A DNA stretch of 64,000 nt from Candidatus Scalindua sp. (lineage in GTDB: Bacteria; Planctomycetota; Brocadiia; Brocadiales; Scalinduaceae), in assembly GCA_021776915.1 (NCBI GenBank), contig JAIQZU010000025.1, positions 1 to 64,000 on the forward strand, in the 5' to 3' direction. The position numbers and the translations under genes were made by a program. Positions 53,569-62,363 of the stretch are shown here, piece by piece (the first letter of the stretch is position 1; every line of letters begins with the position of its first letter). The notes under the pieces were generated by a model. It made no database searches. It saw only the letters and a program-made list of their open reading frames with translations, and was not told the origin of the DNA.

Positions 53569-55455
53569 CTAACTTTTACAATGAAAATAATTGTATATTT
53601 TATTTGCGTCTTTAATAGTAATACTTTTCACCTTATTCAACTCGTTTAATGAAGCATCCCTCACCTTCTGCGTGTCTCCAAAATGTTTTAACAGGTTCTT
53701 CTTCTTAACCTTCCCGATTCCAGTAACCTTATCAAGTGGCGATTCGTAATACTGTTTCTTTCTCAGTTTCTTATGATACGCCAGTGCAAAACGATGAGCC
53801 TCATCACGAATATTCACCATGAGCCTTAGCCCGGGAGATTGCTGATTTAAGATAATTGGATCGGCCCTGCCACATATAAAAACACGTTCATCCAGTTTCT
53901 CCTTAGAACCATCATTTCCGACATCCTTCGTCTTACCTTTTGCAAGTGCTATAACATCTACCCTGTCAACACCAAGCTCATCAAACACCCTCCTGGCTAT
54001 ACGCAAGTGTCCCTTCCCGCCGTCAATTACCGCAAGATCAGGAAAATCATCTTCCCTGAATGCCCTTGAATACCTCCTCATTAAAACTTCGTACATCATT
54101 GCGTAATCATCGGACTCAGAAACCGTCCTAATCTTGTACCTCTTGTATCTCCTCTTTACAGGCTCGCCGTTTTCGAAAGTAACCATTGAGCCGGCAGCCT
54201 GCTTTCCCCTGATATTGGAAATATCAAAACACTCCATCCTCTTCGGTATGTTTGTCAGTACCAGGTGTTTCTTTAAAGAAGCCAAAACAGATTCAATATC
54301 GTCATCAGTTCCCTGGTGAATTTTAAATGCATTTTCCGCATTCTTTGTCGCCATCTCCAGTAACTTAAGCTTCTCTCCTCTCTTTGGACATAGCACCTTT
54401 ATCTTATGCCCTTTTTTCTCACTCAGAAGTTCTTCTAATATACCCTTATCTTCACTTTCAACAGGCATCACTACCTCATCCGGAATAAATCTTGTATAAC
54501 CGTAAAACTGATTAATAAAGGAGCGGAAGACGTTGTTTAACGTATTATTCATGGTTGAAAATCTGTACGATGCTATATCCTCAAGATTACCGTTTCTTAT
54601 AAACATTGCCTGAATCTGTATACGATTCCCCTCTCCGAAATACCCAAAAAAATCCCTGTCCACAGATTTCATCGTACTAATCTTCTGTTTCTCCACGGTC
54701 TTCTCTATTGCCATTATGCGGTCCCTGGACCTTGCCGCTTTTTCATATTTCATCACCTTTGATGCCTCATCCATTTTTTTTCTCAACACCTTCAATAACT
54801 CCACGTTTTTACCTTTGAGAACCAGGACAATCTCATCTATTAATCCCTTATACGCTTTCTCATCGATCATATCACAACACGGCGCCACGCATTTTCCTAT
54901 CTGATAATACAGGCACGGCCTCACCCTGCTTTTAAACACACTGTTTGAACATTTCCTGATAGGAAATATACTGTTTACATACCTCAAAGTATCGCGCACT
55001 GCCCTTGCAGAAGAATAAGGCCCGAAGTAAAGAATGCCATTTCTCTTTTTTGATCCTTTAGCTTTACCGGTTGACGGCTCAACCTGCCTGACAGTAACCG
55101 GGAAAGGAAACTTCTGGTTCATATCCAGCTTGATGGATACAAATGTTTTGTCGTCACGCAGATTAATGTTGAATCTAGGTTTGAATTGTTTGATCAGGTT
55201 GTTTTCAAGAATGAGAGCCTCTTTCTCTGTATCCGTCAAAACAAAGTCAATGTCTGCAATCCTGTTTACAAGGAATTTAATAAACAACCTTTCATCACCT
55301 GAACTCTGAAAGTAGCTTCGGACACGGTTTTTAAGGTTCTTTGCCTTGCCGACATAAATAACCTCCTTCTTAGAATCCTTCATCATGTACACACCCGTGC
55401 CTGTTGGAACAATATCCAGCTTCTTTAATAGCTTCTTGTTTTCGATCTTTATCAT
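53569..55455 (-). CDS. uvrC: Excinuclease ABC subunit C
   Basis: 628 residues. Makes both incisions in nucleotide excision repair. An N-terminal GIY-YIG domain (GVYMMKDSKKEVIYVGKAKNL), a Cys-containing loop (CSNSVFKSRVRPCLYYQIGKC), the UVR segment near 225, the RNase H-like C-terminal nuclease (CFDISNIRGKQAAGSMV, DLAVIDGGKGHL), and a helix-hairpin-helix end (VTGIGKVKKKNLLKHFGD) are all present. Confidence 0.96.
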   Translation of the reverse strand: MIKIENKKLLKKLDIVPTGTGVYMMKDSKKEVIYVGKAKNLKNRVRSYFQSSGDERLFIKFLVNRIADIDFVLTDTEKEALILENNLIKQFKPRFNINLRDDKTFVSIKLDMNQKFPFPVTVRQVEPSTGKAKGSKKRNGILYFGPYSSARAVRDTLRYVNSIFPIRKCSNSVFKSRVRPCLYYQIGKCVAPCCDMIDEKAYKGLIDEIVLVLKGKNVELLKVLRKKMDEASKVMKYEKAARSRDRIMAIEKTVEKQKISTMKSVDRDFFGYFGEGNRIQIQAMFIRNGNLEDIASYRFSTMNNTLNNVFRSFINQFYGYTRFIPDEVVMPVESEDKGILEELLSEKKGHKIKVLCPKRGEKLKLLEMATKNAENAFKIHQGTDDDIESVLASLKKHLVLTNIPKRMECFDISNIRGKQAAGSMVTFENGEPVKRRYKRYKIRTVSESDDYAMMYEVLMRRYSRAFREDDFPDLAVIDGGKGHLRIARRVFDELGVDRVDVIALAKGKTKDVGNDGSKEKLDERVFICGRADPIILNQQSPGLRLMVNIRDEAHRFALAYHKKLRKKQYYESPLDKVTGIGKVKKKNLLKHFGDTQKVRDASLNELNKVKSITIKDANKIYNYFHCKS

Positions 55456-55865
55456 TTCTATATTTCGAGACTATACAAGACGTAACTATGTAATTTAAAC
55501 GTACTAAATAATACCAGAATACTTTCCATACACATCACAAAATAGTTTTCAGAAAAACCGAAAACTATTGTGCCTCTGCCTACCGGCAGACAGGCGAGCA
55601 AAGTCCTCGGCGTTTTTCAGTCCGGGGAAAGTCCTCGGCGCCTTTTGTTCGGGGATAACTGCAACCAAGATTTGGTTTTAGAGAAAACCAGAAACCAAAT
55701 CGGTTTTAGTATAACTACAAATCAGTTTTAATTCTTTAGACAGGTGTAACAGGATATACATGATTTTTATTCATTTTGATGAATAATTTGTTTATAATCC
55801 ACAAGGCTCAAATCTATTTCTTCACTAACTAATCCTTGTATATCCAGTAGTCTGGACTATAAACA
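55456..55865. other. Non-coding stretch between divergent uvrC and murQ with the 60-base repeat
   Basis: No gene. It holds GCCTCTGCCTACCGGCAGACAGG (55571-55593, a palindrome), then the 60-base block at 55603-55662, an inverted exact copy of 28555-28614, and a TTGGTTTTAGAGAAAACCAGAAACCAAATC hairpin (about 55673-55702). The promoters of uvrC and murQ should also lie here. Confidence 0.7.
55603..55662 (-). repeat. 60-base repeat, inverted copy of 28555-28614
   Basis: All 60 bases match the reverse complement of 28555-28614. It contains two GTCCTCGGCG units. Shorter relatives are at about 10125, 16735 and 48740. Perfect identity across 27 kb suggests a recently mobile or gene-converted repeat. 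Confidence 0.9.
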
Positions 55866-56762
55866 ATGAAAGATCGGTCAAAACTCATCACAGAACAGAG
55901 GAATCCAAAGACACTCGACATTGATACTAAATCAACATCAGAAATTGTAGATATAATCAATACCGAGGATTCAATCGTAATCGATGCCATTAAAAAGGAA
56001 CGCCAGAGTATCACAAAGGCCGTAGACTTAATTGTTGCAACCTTCCAAACAGGTGGACGCCTGTTTTATGTAGGGGCCGGTACAAGCGGAAGGTTGGGTG
56101 TGCTCGACGCCTCTGAATGCCCCCCTACTTTCGGCACCGACCCTGAATTGGTTAAAGGCATAATTGCCGGAGGAAATGATGCACTTACAAGATCAATAGA
56201 AGGGGCAGAGGACAGACATGAGGATGGAGAGCAGGCTATTAAAGAATACGGGATAAAACCTGAAGATACTGTGGTCGGTATTGCAACAGGAGGCACTACA
56301 CCATTTGTTCACGGCGCTTTAGCCCAGGCAAACAGTATCGGCGCCACCACTATATTCCTGTGTTGTAATCCTGATACTGACCCTGCCGAGGAGGTTGATG
56401 TCATCATCAGACCCATAACCGGGCCGGAGGTAATAACTGGTTCTACACGCATGAAGGCTGGCACTGCAACCAAGCTCATACTGAATACGCTCACAACTGC
56501 ATCTATGATAAAGATGGGGAAGGTATATGAAAACCTCATGATTGACCTTCAGGTAAAGAACGTAAAGCTTAAAGACCGTGCAGAGAGGATCATAATGATC
56601 CTTACAGACCTTGACAGAGACTCTGCCGACAAACTTTTGACGAATGCAAACGGCAACGTAAAAACAGCCATCGTTATGCATAAACTACAAACCGGATATG
56701 AAGAAGCCGGTAAAAAACTTGAGAAACATAACGGTTTTGTGAGAAAGGCACTAAAAGGTTAA
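55866..56762 (+). CDS. murQ: N-acetylmuramic acid 6-phosphate etherase
   Basis: 298 residues with a SIS domain. Cleaves the lactyl ether of MurNAc-6-P during peptidoglycan recycling. GAGTSGRLGVLDASECPPTFG, the Glu in AEDRHEDGEQA, and GSTRMKAGTATKLILNT are family marks. Full length. Part of its 3' coding region (KTAIVMHKL) recurs as a decayed copy at 60111-60142, on the far side of the export genes that follow. It implies peptidoglycan turnover in this organism. The next gene starts 2 bases later. Confidence 0.95.
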   Translation: MKDRSKLITEQRNPKTLDIDTKSTSEIVDIINTEDSIVIDAIKKERQSITKAVDLIVATFQTGGRLFYVGAGTSGRLGVLDASECPPTFGTDPELVKGIIAGGNDALTRSIEGAEDRHEDGEQAIKEYGIKPEDTVVGIATGGTTPFVHGALAQANSIGATTIFLCCNPDTDPAEEVDVIIRPITGPEVITGSTRMKAGTATKLILNTLTTASMIKMGKVYENLMIDLQVKNVKLKDRAERIIMILTDLDRDSADKLLTNANGNVKTAIVMHKLQTGYEEAGKKLEKHNGFVRKALKG

Positions 56763-56764
56763 TA

Positions 56765-57973
56765 ATGCGTAATTTTAAAGGTATATTAATTACCGGCATA
56801 ATTTTGGTCTCCGTAATTGCGGGAATCACTGTTTTCTTTTTAAATAGTAAAGGGAGTGATTCCGGAATGAATAAAGAAAAAATTAAAGAAGTAATTGTTG
56901 AGAGAGGCACCTTTCAGATTATTGTTATGGCCAACGGCGTGGTAAAGTCTATCGATCGAATTGAAATCAAATCAAAAGCAAGCGGAGAAATGGTAGAGTT
57001 ACCTGTAGAAGAAGGTGATTTTATTAGTCGGGGAGATTTAATCGCACGACTGGACCAGAAAGATGAGCGTGCTGAGGTAGCTCAGGCTCAGGCAGATTTT
57101 GATATAGCAAAGGCAGAACTCAAACAAGCTCAGAGTACGTTCGAACGCCGTAATAAGTTGTTCCAGGACAACCTCATTTCAGAGGAAGAGCAAGGTCAAA
57201 TCGTACTTGATTTAGCAGTAGCAAAAGGAAAGATTATTCGAACGTCTACTACCCTGGAACGCGCGCAAGAGAGACTAAGTGAAGCAGTAGTTCGCGCCCC
57301 AATCGATGGGATCATTCTGCAGAAATACGTTGAAAAAGGACAGATTATTGCTTCCGGCGTGAGCAACGTTAGCGGCGGAACTCCCATTGTCGATATAGCA
57401 AATATGAGTTCCGTATACATAGAAACCGGAATTGATGAAATTGATATTGGTAAAGTTCAAATTGGACAATTTGCTACGGTGATTGCAGACGCCTATCCAG
57501 ATCTCGAATTTAACGGAAAAATTGTGCGTATTGCTCCGGAAGCCAGGATTGAACAGAATGTTACTCTTTTCGACCTGGTAGTGGAAGTGAAGAATAATGA
57601 TGGTAAACTAAAGTCTGGTATGAATACCAGCGTAGAAATCGAAATCGTTAAGAAAGAAAACGTACTTTTAGCCCCTGCCATTACCATGCAAATTCCTGAT
57701 GCTGAAGATTTGGGAGACTACCAGAAAAGAGATACTAACGTACGAACGGTTCTATTAAAACAGGGAGATAAGTTTATACCGCAGATGGTAGAAATCGGAC
57801 TTTACAATTTTAAGCAAGTGATCATATTAGCCGGTGTTGAAGAAGGCAGTATTCTGGGCGTACCAATGGCATCACGGTTGAAAGATGAAAGTGAACGACT
57901 TGAGGAACGTATAAAGCGTATAAGAAGCAGTCGCAGTTTTGGATCTAAAAAACCTTCATCCTCATCGAAATAG
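56765..57973 (+). CDS. MacA-like periplasmic adaptor (membrane fusion protein)
   Basis: 402 residues. One N-terminal helix (about 5-27), then the biotinyl-lipoyl half motifs (VKSIDRIEIKSKASGEMVEL near 60 and VRAPIDGIILQKYVEKGQ near 178), a helical hairpin (RAEVAQAQADFDIAKAELKQ onward) and beta domains. It links an inner-membrane ABC pump to an outer-membrane channel. It starts 2 bases after murQ; the permease follows after a 200-base gap that contains a MITE-like element. Confidence 0.9.
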   Translation: MRNFKGILITGIILVSVIAGITVFFLNSKGSDSGMNKEKIKEVIVERGTFQIIVMANGVVKSIDRIEIKSKASGEMVELPVEEGDFISRGDLIARLDQKDERAEVAQAQADFDIAKAELKQAQSTFERRNKLFQDNLISEEEQGQIVLDLAVAKGKIIRTSTTLERAQERLSEAVVRAPIDGIILQKYVEKGQIIASGVSNVSGGTPIVDIANMSSVYIETGIDEIDIGKVQIGQFATVIADAYPDLEFNGKIVRIAPEARIEQNVTLFDLVVEVKNNDGKLKSGMNTSVEIEIVKKENVLLAPAITMQIPDAEDLGDYQKRDTNVRTVLLKQGDKFIPQMVEIGLYNFKQVIILAGVEEGSILGVPMASRLKDESERLEERIKRIRSSRSFGSKKPSSSSK

Positions 57974-58012
57974 AGAGATAGCCTTTTATGGTGTAATAAA
58001 TATAGTAAATAT

Positions 58013-58131
58013 AGTGTCAGGTCTTGACATGATACATACAAATAAATAGTTTAAATTCGTGAATATGCAAAACAAGAATATTGTCAAGATCTGATTGTAT
58101 TTTTTTATGTATCATGTCAAGACCTGACACT
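58013..58131. mobile_element. 119-bp MITE-like element with 26-bp terminal inverted repeats
   Basis: 58013-58038 (AGTGTCAGGTCTTGACATGA...) and 58106-58131 are exact reverse complements. The middle of 67 bases is AT-rich and non-coding. It lies between the adaptor and permease genes of one operon. A shorter sister at 60163-60185 joins the two outer ends with the middle lost. No transposase is in the window. Confidence 0.8.
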
Positions 58132-58174
58132 TGTTACTTGTTATAATGCTTGTTATACCTAATCCGGATTAATC

Positions 58175-59374
58175 ATGATCATTCTTGAGAATATTCGAAT
58201 GGCATTGCAAAGCCTCAGGACGAATCCCCTGCGATCAGTATTAACACTCACAGGCATTGCAGTGGGAATTGGTGCGGTACTCTACGTCGTTATTCTCGGG
58301 GAAATTACTCAACAAAGGATCAATGAACGGTTGGAATCATTAGGATCAAACGTCTTGTTAATACGTCCCGCCTATTCCCGTATGAGGGGCGTTCGCACCG
58401 CTGCAAGTGTTATCAACCTGAAATGGGATGAGGCAAAAGAGATTAAAACGACCTCGGATGTTATAACTGCTACCGTACCAACATATACAGGACAGGGGGT
58501 AGCTGAATTCAAAGACCAGAATTGGAGTACCAGCGTAACAGGAACAACTCCGGAATATGAAACAGTAAATAACGATCACCCCATTGAAGGAAGGTTTTTT
58601 TCTGAAGACGAGCTTGATAGAAGAGCGCGTGTCTGTCTGCTGGGTGCCACGGTACACGAGAAGCTGTTTGGAAATCTTTCTCCTATAGATGAATCAATCT
58701 TAATCAACTCAAAGAGATTCACAGTAATTGGATTGCTGGGTTCAAAAGGGGAAAGTTGGCATAATCCGGATAACCAGGTTTTTATTCCCCTTACCACTGC
58801 ACAAGAACGACTGTATGGAGTAGACTACCTTTCAAGCATCCTTGCACAAATGCGTTCTGCTGAAGACTATGACGAATCGCTTTTTGATATCGAAACGATC
58901 CTGAGACGTAACCACCGCTTACGTTCTGATGAGGACAATGATTTCCGTGTTCGGAGACAGGATTTATATCTTTCAACAGTTCGGGAAACCAACTTGGAAA
59001 TAGCTAACTTTGTCATTATTATTGCACTCGTGTCTCTTATAGTCGGTGGCATAGGCGTTGCCAACGTGATGTTAGTAACTGTTACTGAGCGCACTCGCGA
59101 GATTGGTATCAGGAGAGCAATTGGGGCAAAAAAGTTTCATATTCTTACTCAATTTCTTGTTGAAGCAGTGATTCTTGGAATTATTGGTGGTATATTGGGA
59201 ATAGCCGGATGCATGGGCTTTAATTATTTCATTACAGGTAACGGCCTGAACATTCCATTAGACTGGGTCGGTTATAGTTTTATCATCTGTTCCGGAATCG
59301 GTAGTATCGCAGGTCTGTATCCTGCTGTTCAAGCTGCCAATAAGAATGTTATCGACGCCCTCCGATATGAATAG
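58175..59374 (+). CDS. MacB-like ABC transporter permease
   Basis: 399 residues. N-terminal helix (about 18-42), a large periplasmic domain (about 43-270), and three C-terminal helices of the FtsX domain with ERTREIGIRRAIGAKK between helix 2 and helix 3. It lacks its own ATPase domain, which the third gene supplies, so this is a split MacB. MacB-type complexes export peptides, lipids or siderophores and do not flip substrate. No Shine-Dalgarno is clear at the ATG. Confidence 0.9.
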   Translation: MIILENIRMALQSLRTNPLRSVLTLTGIAVGIGAVLYVVILGEITQQRINERLESLGSNVLLIRPAYSRMRGVRTAASVINLKWDEAKEIKTTSDVITATVPTYTGQGVAEFKDQNWSTSVTGTTPEYETVNNDHPIEGRFFSEDELDRRARVCLLGATVHEKLFGNLSPIDESILINSKRFTVIGLLGSKGESWHNPDNQVFIPLTTAQERLYGVDYLSSILAQMRSAEDYDESLFDIETILRRNHRLRSDEDNDFRVRRQDLYLSTVRETNLEIANFVIIIALVSLIVGGIGVANVMLVTVTERTREIGIRRAIGAKKFHILTQFLVEAVILGIIGGILGIAGCMGFNYFITGNGLNIPLDWVGYSFIICSGIGSIAGLYPAVQAANKNVIDALRYE

Positions 59375-59434
59375 GACAACTGAATCTTTAATATTAGGAA
59401 AATAACCGTTTAATAACCTGAAAACATAAAAGCA

Positions 59435-60112
59435 ATGCTTATAGAAATGAATAATGTATTCAAGACGTATCTATTGGGAGAGGTAAAAGTCCCTGCACTG
59501 CATGCTATAAGCTTGAATATTGAAGACAACGAATATGTGGCAATCATGGGGCCGTCCGGTTCAGGAAAATCAACATTGATGAACATTTTGGGATGTTTGG
59601 ATACACCGACCACGGGCACATATTATCTTGCCAGGAAAGATGTTGGCAGTTTAAACGACAATCAATTATCTGATATCAGGAATACAAGAATCGGATTTGT
59701 TTTTCAGACATTTAACCTGCTGCCTCGTTCATCTGCACTGCATAATGTCGAACTGCCATTGATCTATTCCGGTATGCCTTCCTTCAAGAGAAAACAATTA
59801 GCAATGGATGTATTAGAACGTGTTGGCCTGAATGACCGCATGATGCACAAATCAAATGAGTTATCCGGAGGGGAGCGTCAAAGAGTTGCCATTGCCAGAG
59901 CTCTGATTAACAAACCATCCTTGATTCTGGCCGATGAACCTACCGGAAATCTTGACAGTAAGACCGGTGAAGAGATCATAGAAATCATGCAGAGACTATA
60001 CGAGCAGGGCAACACAATTATTTTGGTAACTCATGAAGAATATATTGCTAAACAGACCAATCGTATCATTCGACTACGTGATGGAATTATTGAGAGTGAT
60101 GAAAAGGTATAA
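59435..60112 (+). CDS. ABC transporter ATPase, LolD/MacB type
   Basis: 225 residues. Walker [10 protein letters not shown] (about 39-47), [15 protein letters not shown], Walker [13 protein letters not shown] and the switch [10 protein letters not shown] are of the MacB/LolD/FtsE group. Partner of the permease 60 bases upstream. The gene ends right at the start of the murQ-like remnant. Confidence 0.93.
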   Translation: MLIEMNNVFKTYLLGEVKVPALHAISLNIEDNEYVAIMGPSGSGKSTLMNILGCLDTPTTGTYYLARKDVGSLNDNQLSDIRNTRIGFVFQTFNLLPRSSALHNVELPLIYSGMPSFKRKQLAMDVLERVGLNDRMMHKSNELSGGERQRVAIARALINKPSLILADEPTGNLDSKTGEEIIEIMQRLYEQGNTIILVTHEEYIAKQTNRIIRLRDGIIESDEKV

Positions 60113-60142
60113 AAAGCAGCCATCGTCATGCACAAGCTGTAA
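60111..60142 (+). pseudogene. Remnant of murQ coding sequence
   Basis: 32 bases align to murQ codons at about 56661-56692 with seven differences, all transitions and mostly at third positions: KTAIVMHKLQT in murQ reads KAAIVMHKL then stop here. This pattern shows a copy that once evolved as coding DNA, not chance. It lies immediately after the ATPase gene, so the export genes are bracketed by murQ and this fragment. Confidence 0.7.
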
Positions 60143-60162
60143 ATAAAAAGACTAATGGAATA

Positions 60163-60185
60163 TAGTGTCATATCAAAACCTGACA
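60163..60185. mobile_element. Collapsed relative of the MITE-like element
   Basis: AGTGTCATATCAAAACCTGACACT joins the outer bases of both ends of the 58013-58131 element with the middle deleted. The bases that follow, TGTTATTTGTTAT, also match those right of the longer copy (TGTTACTTGTTAT). The shared right flank means that the repeat unit extends beyond the inverted ends or that both arose from one duplicated locus. Confidence 0.65.
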
Positions 60186-60198
60186 CTTGTTATTTGTT

Positions 60199-61515
60199 AT
60201 GAGAAATAATCTTGTAGTTGGTATTTTACCTGAATCGAAAAACGAGTGGGAGCGCAGAACTCCACTAACGCCAAAGGACGTTGCGTGGCTGGTGAAGAGG
60301 AAGATTCCGGTAGAAGTTGCATCCAGTCCACTCCGTATCTATAAGGACTCTCAATACGCACGCTCCGGAGCTAAAATTGTTTCAAAGTTTCAAAAAGCAA
60401 ATCTCCTAATCGGCATAAAAGAACCCCCTATCGACACACTGATACCTGACAGTGTTTATATGGTATTCTCTCACACCACCAAGGGACAGGAATACAACCG
60501 GAATCTTCTTACTGCATTCCTGAAAAAGAAGATTACACTCATTGATTATGAACATATAACCGGCTCTCCAGGACAGAGACTTGTGTATTTTGGGAGATAT
60601 GCAGGTATATGCGGAATGATTGATACACTGCACGTGTTTGGACGGAAGGCAATACTTCAGGGAATCCCCAATCCATTCTCTGATTTAAAGAGCGCAGTTC
60701 AATACGGCAGTTATAGTTCTGCCAGAAAAGCTCTTGATCAAGTGGTAGGTAAAATACTAAGAAAAGGGTTTGATAAAAATATTACTCCTTTTGTGATAGG
60801 AATTCTGGGACATGGGAATGTCTCAAGAGGCGCACAGGAAGTGCTTGAACATCTGGGGGCAGTTGATATACATCCCAGAGATATAGATATTCTGGCCAGA
60901 AGCCGTACCTCCCATAAAAAGACAATTTACAAGCTGGTCTTTCAACGTGAAGAAAAACTCAGATCTAAAAAGGGGAACAACTTTTATTTTGAAGAATACC
61001 TTAAACATCCTGACCGATTTGAATCAAATCTGGACAAACCTCTTCCATTCCTGAATATACTCGTAAATGCCAGTTACTGGGACAACCGTTATCCAAGACT
61101 GTTACCTGAAAAAATGATTCGCAGACTTTATGGTACAAATCCTGGCTTTCGTTTATCAGTAATTGGTGATCTATCCTGTGATATTAAGGGAACAATAGAG
61201 ATTACGAAAAGAGCAACATCGTCATCAGAAGCCGCTTTTATTTATGACCCTGTTTCAAGGGAAATCAGCAATGATTTGTCCGATAGCGGGATTGCCGTTA
61301 TGGCCATTGATAATCTACCATGTGAATTTCCTAAAGAATCCTCAATAGAATTTGCCGGTCAAGTCCGCGACTTTGTGTATCAAATTGCAGCACATGGAAT
61401 TACTGACGTTACCAACCACCACGCACTGCCTGATGTAATACGTAACGCCGTAGTTACTCAAAACGGCAGGTTGACACAACGGTTCAAGTATCTTAAGAAA
61501 AATATACATGATTAA
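60199..61515 (+). CDS. Lysine-ketoglutarate reductase / alanine dehydrogenase-like enzyme
   Basis: 438 residues from the ATG at 60199; a TTG at 60187 lies inside the repeat flank. The N-terminus VVGILPESKNEWERRTPLTP is the AlaDH/PNT-like part that binds substrate, with GIKEPP and MVFSHTTKGQ. The middle has a Rossmann motif (VIGILGHGNVSRGAQEVL, about 198-215). It resembles the LKR half of the plant and animal LKR/SDH enzyme, which makes or splits saccharopine. No SDH partner is in the window. The gene starts right after the collapsed MITE. Confidence 0.82.
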   Translation: MRNNLVVGILPESKNEWERRTPLTPKDVAWLVKRKIPVEVASSPLRIYKDSQYARSGAKIVSKFQKANLLIGIKEPPIDTLIPDSVYMVFSHTTKGQEYNRNLLTAFLKKKITLIDYEHITGSPGQRLVYFGRYAGICGMIDTLHVFGRKAILQGIPNPFSDLKSAVQYGSYSSARKALDQVVGKILRKGFDKNITPFVIGILGHGNVSRGAQEVLEHLGAVDIHPRDIDILARSRTSHKKTIYKLVFQREEKLRSKKGNNFYFEEYLKHPDRFESNLDKPLPFLNILVNASYWDNRYPRLLPEKMIRRLYGTNPGFRLSVIGDLSCDIKGTIEITKRATSSSEAAFIYDPVSREISNDLSDSGIAVMAIDNLPCEFPKESSIEFAGQVRDFVYQIAAHGITDVTNHHALPDVIRNAVVTQNGRLTQRFKYLKKNIHD

Positions 61516-61566
61516 TTCAACAATGCCTTATTTGATGAAATCTTATGGATAAAATCTCTTAAACTT

Positions 61567-61610
61567 ACGTACGTTATTATATTGACATACGTACGTATTA
61601 ATGTTATCTT
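61567..61610 (+). promoter_or_regulatory. Promoter with two ACGTACGT operators before the toxin-antitoxin pair
   Basis: TTGACA (61582-61587), a 17-base spacer and TATCTT (61605-61610) form a near-consensus sigma-70 promoter. Palindromes ACGTACGT at 61567-61574 and 61589-61596 have centres 22 bases apart, about two helical turns, flanking the -35 box. The ATG at 61617 is only six bases past the -10, so the mRNA would be leaderless. Binding by the antitoxin is inferred. Confidence 0.75.
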
Positions 61611-61616
61611 TGCAGC

Positions 61617-61865
61617 ATGAAAAAAAAGAATAAGGTCATAACAGCATCTAAATTAAGAGAGAATATTTACCGTATTCTGGATGAGATCGCTAGAACAGGT
61701 ATACCTGTAGAAATCGATCGTAATGGCCACAAGTTAAAAATATTACCGGAGGAACCGGTAAACAAACTGGACAATCTAATAAAAAGACCATATTTAAAAG
61801 GTACTCCTGATGAAATTGTTCATTTAGATTGGTCAAAAGAGTGGAAACCTCATGATTTACCTTGA
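61617..61865 (+). CDS. Phd/YefM-type antitoxin
   Basis: 82 residues. The N-terminal ITASKLRENIYRILDEIARTG and VEIDRNGHKLKILP match the DNA-binding and dimer part of prevent-host-death antitoxins, and the C-terminal part should wrap the toxin. It overlaps the PIN toxin gene by 14 bases. The transcript is predicted to begin at or within a base of its ATG. Confidence 0.8.
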   Translation: MKKKNKVITASKLRENIYRILDEIARTGIPVEIDRNGHKLKILPEEPVNKLDNLIKRPYLKGTPDEIVHLDWSKEWKPHDLP

Positions 61866-62229
61866 TACACATGTTGTCGCGTGGCTATATGCAGGCAGAA
61901 TTGATCTCATCCCAAGCTATGTCCAGAGAATAATTTCCAGTGATGAACTTTTAATATCACCTATTGTTGCATTAGAGCTTCAATATCTATTTGAAGTTGG
62001 ACGAGTCTCAAAAAAATCAACAGATGTCTTATTTGATCTTGGAAAAAGAATTGGGCTTAAAACTTGCGAACACCCATTTAATGACGTAATTGAAGATGCA
62101 ATAAAACAAAAGTGGACACGTGACCCCTTTGATCGGATTATCGTGGCACAGGCGAGTATACATTCAACAAAGATTGCTACGAAGGATGAATCAATTCGCA
62201 AAAACTATAAACACGCTATATGGAAATAA
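61852..62229 (+). CDS. VapC-type PIN-domain toxin
   Basis: 125 residues. Acidic active-site residues D5 (YLDTHVVAW), E42 (ALELQYL), D91/D94 (DPFDRIIVAQA) and D112 (TKDESI) fit a Mg-dependent endoribonuclease. VapC toxins usually cut tRNA or rRNA. It is paired with a Phd-like antitoxin, a known mixed pairing. Confidence 0.88.
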   Translation: MIYLDTHVVAWLYAGRIDLIPSYVQRIISSDELLISPIVALELQYLFEVGRVSKKSTDVLFDLGKRIGLKTCEHPFNDVIEDAIKQKWTRDPFDRIIVAQASIHSTKIATKDESIRKNYKHAIWK

Positions 62230-62363
62230 GGAAACCACACCGTTCTCAGAGACAGAACGAAAGCTTTAATCTCTTTGTCGGTGATTATAATACCTTTCTA
62301 TTTATTCTCATTACTTCCAGATTTTTTCCGAACTCTTGAATGTGAAAATTGTAACACAATCTA

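Noticed and set aside
58013-58131. Riboswitch or attenuator in front of the permease gene
   Set aside because: The structure is a simple terminal inverted repeat with a related copy elsewhere, which fits a MITE-like element better than a conserved aptamer.
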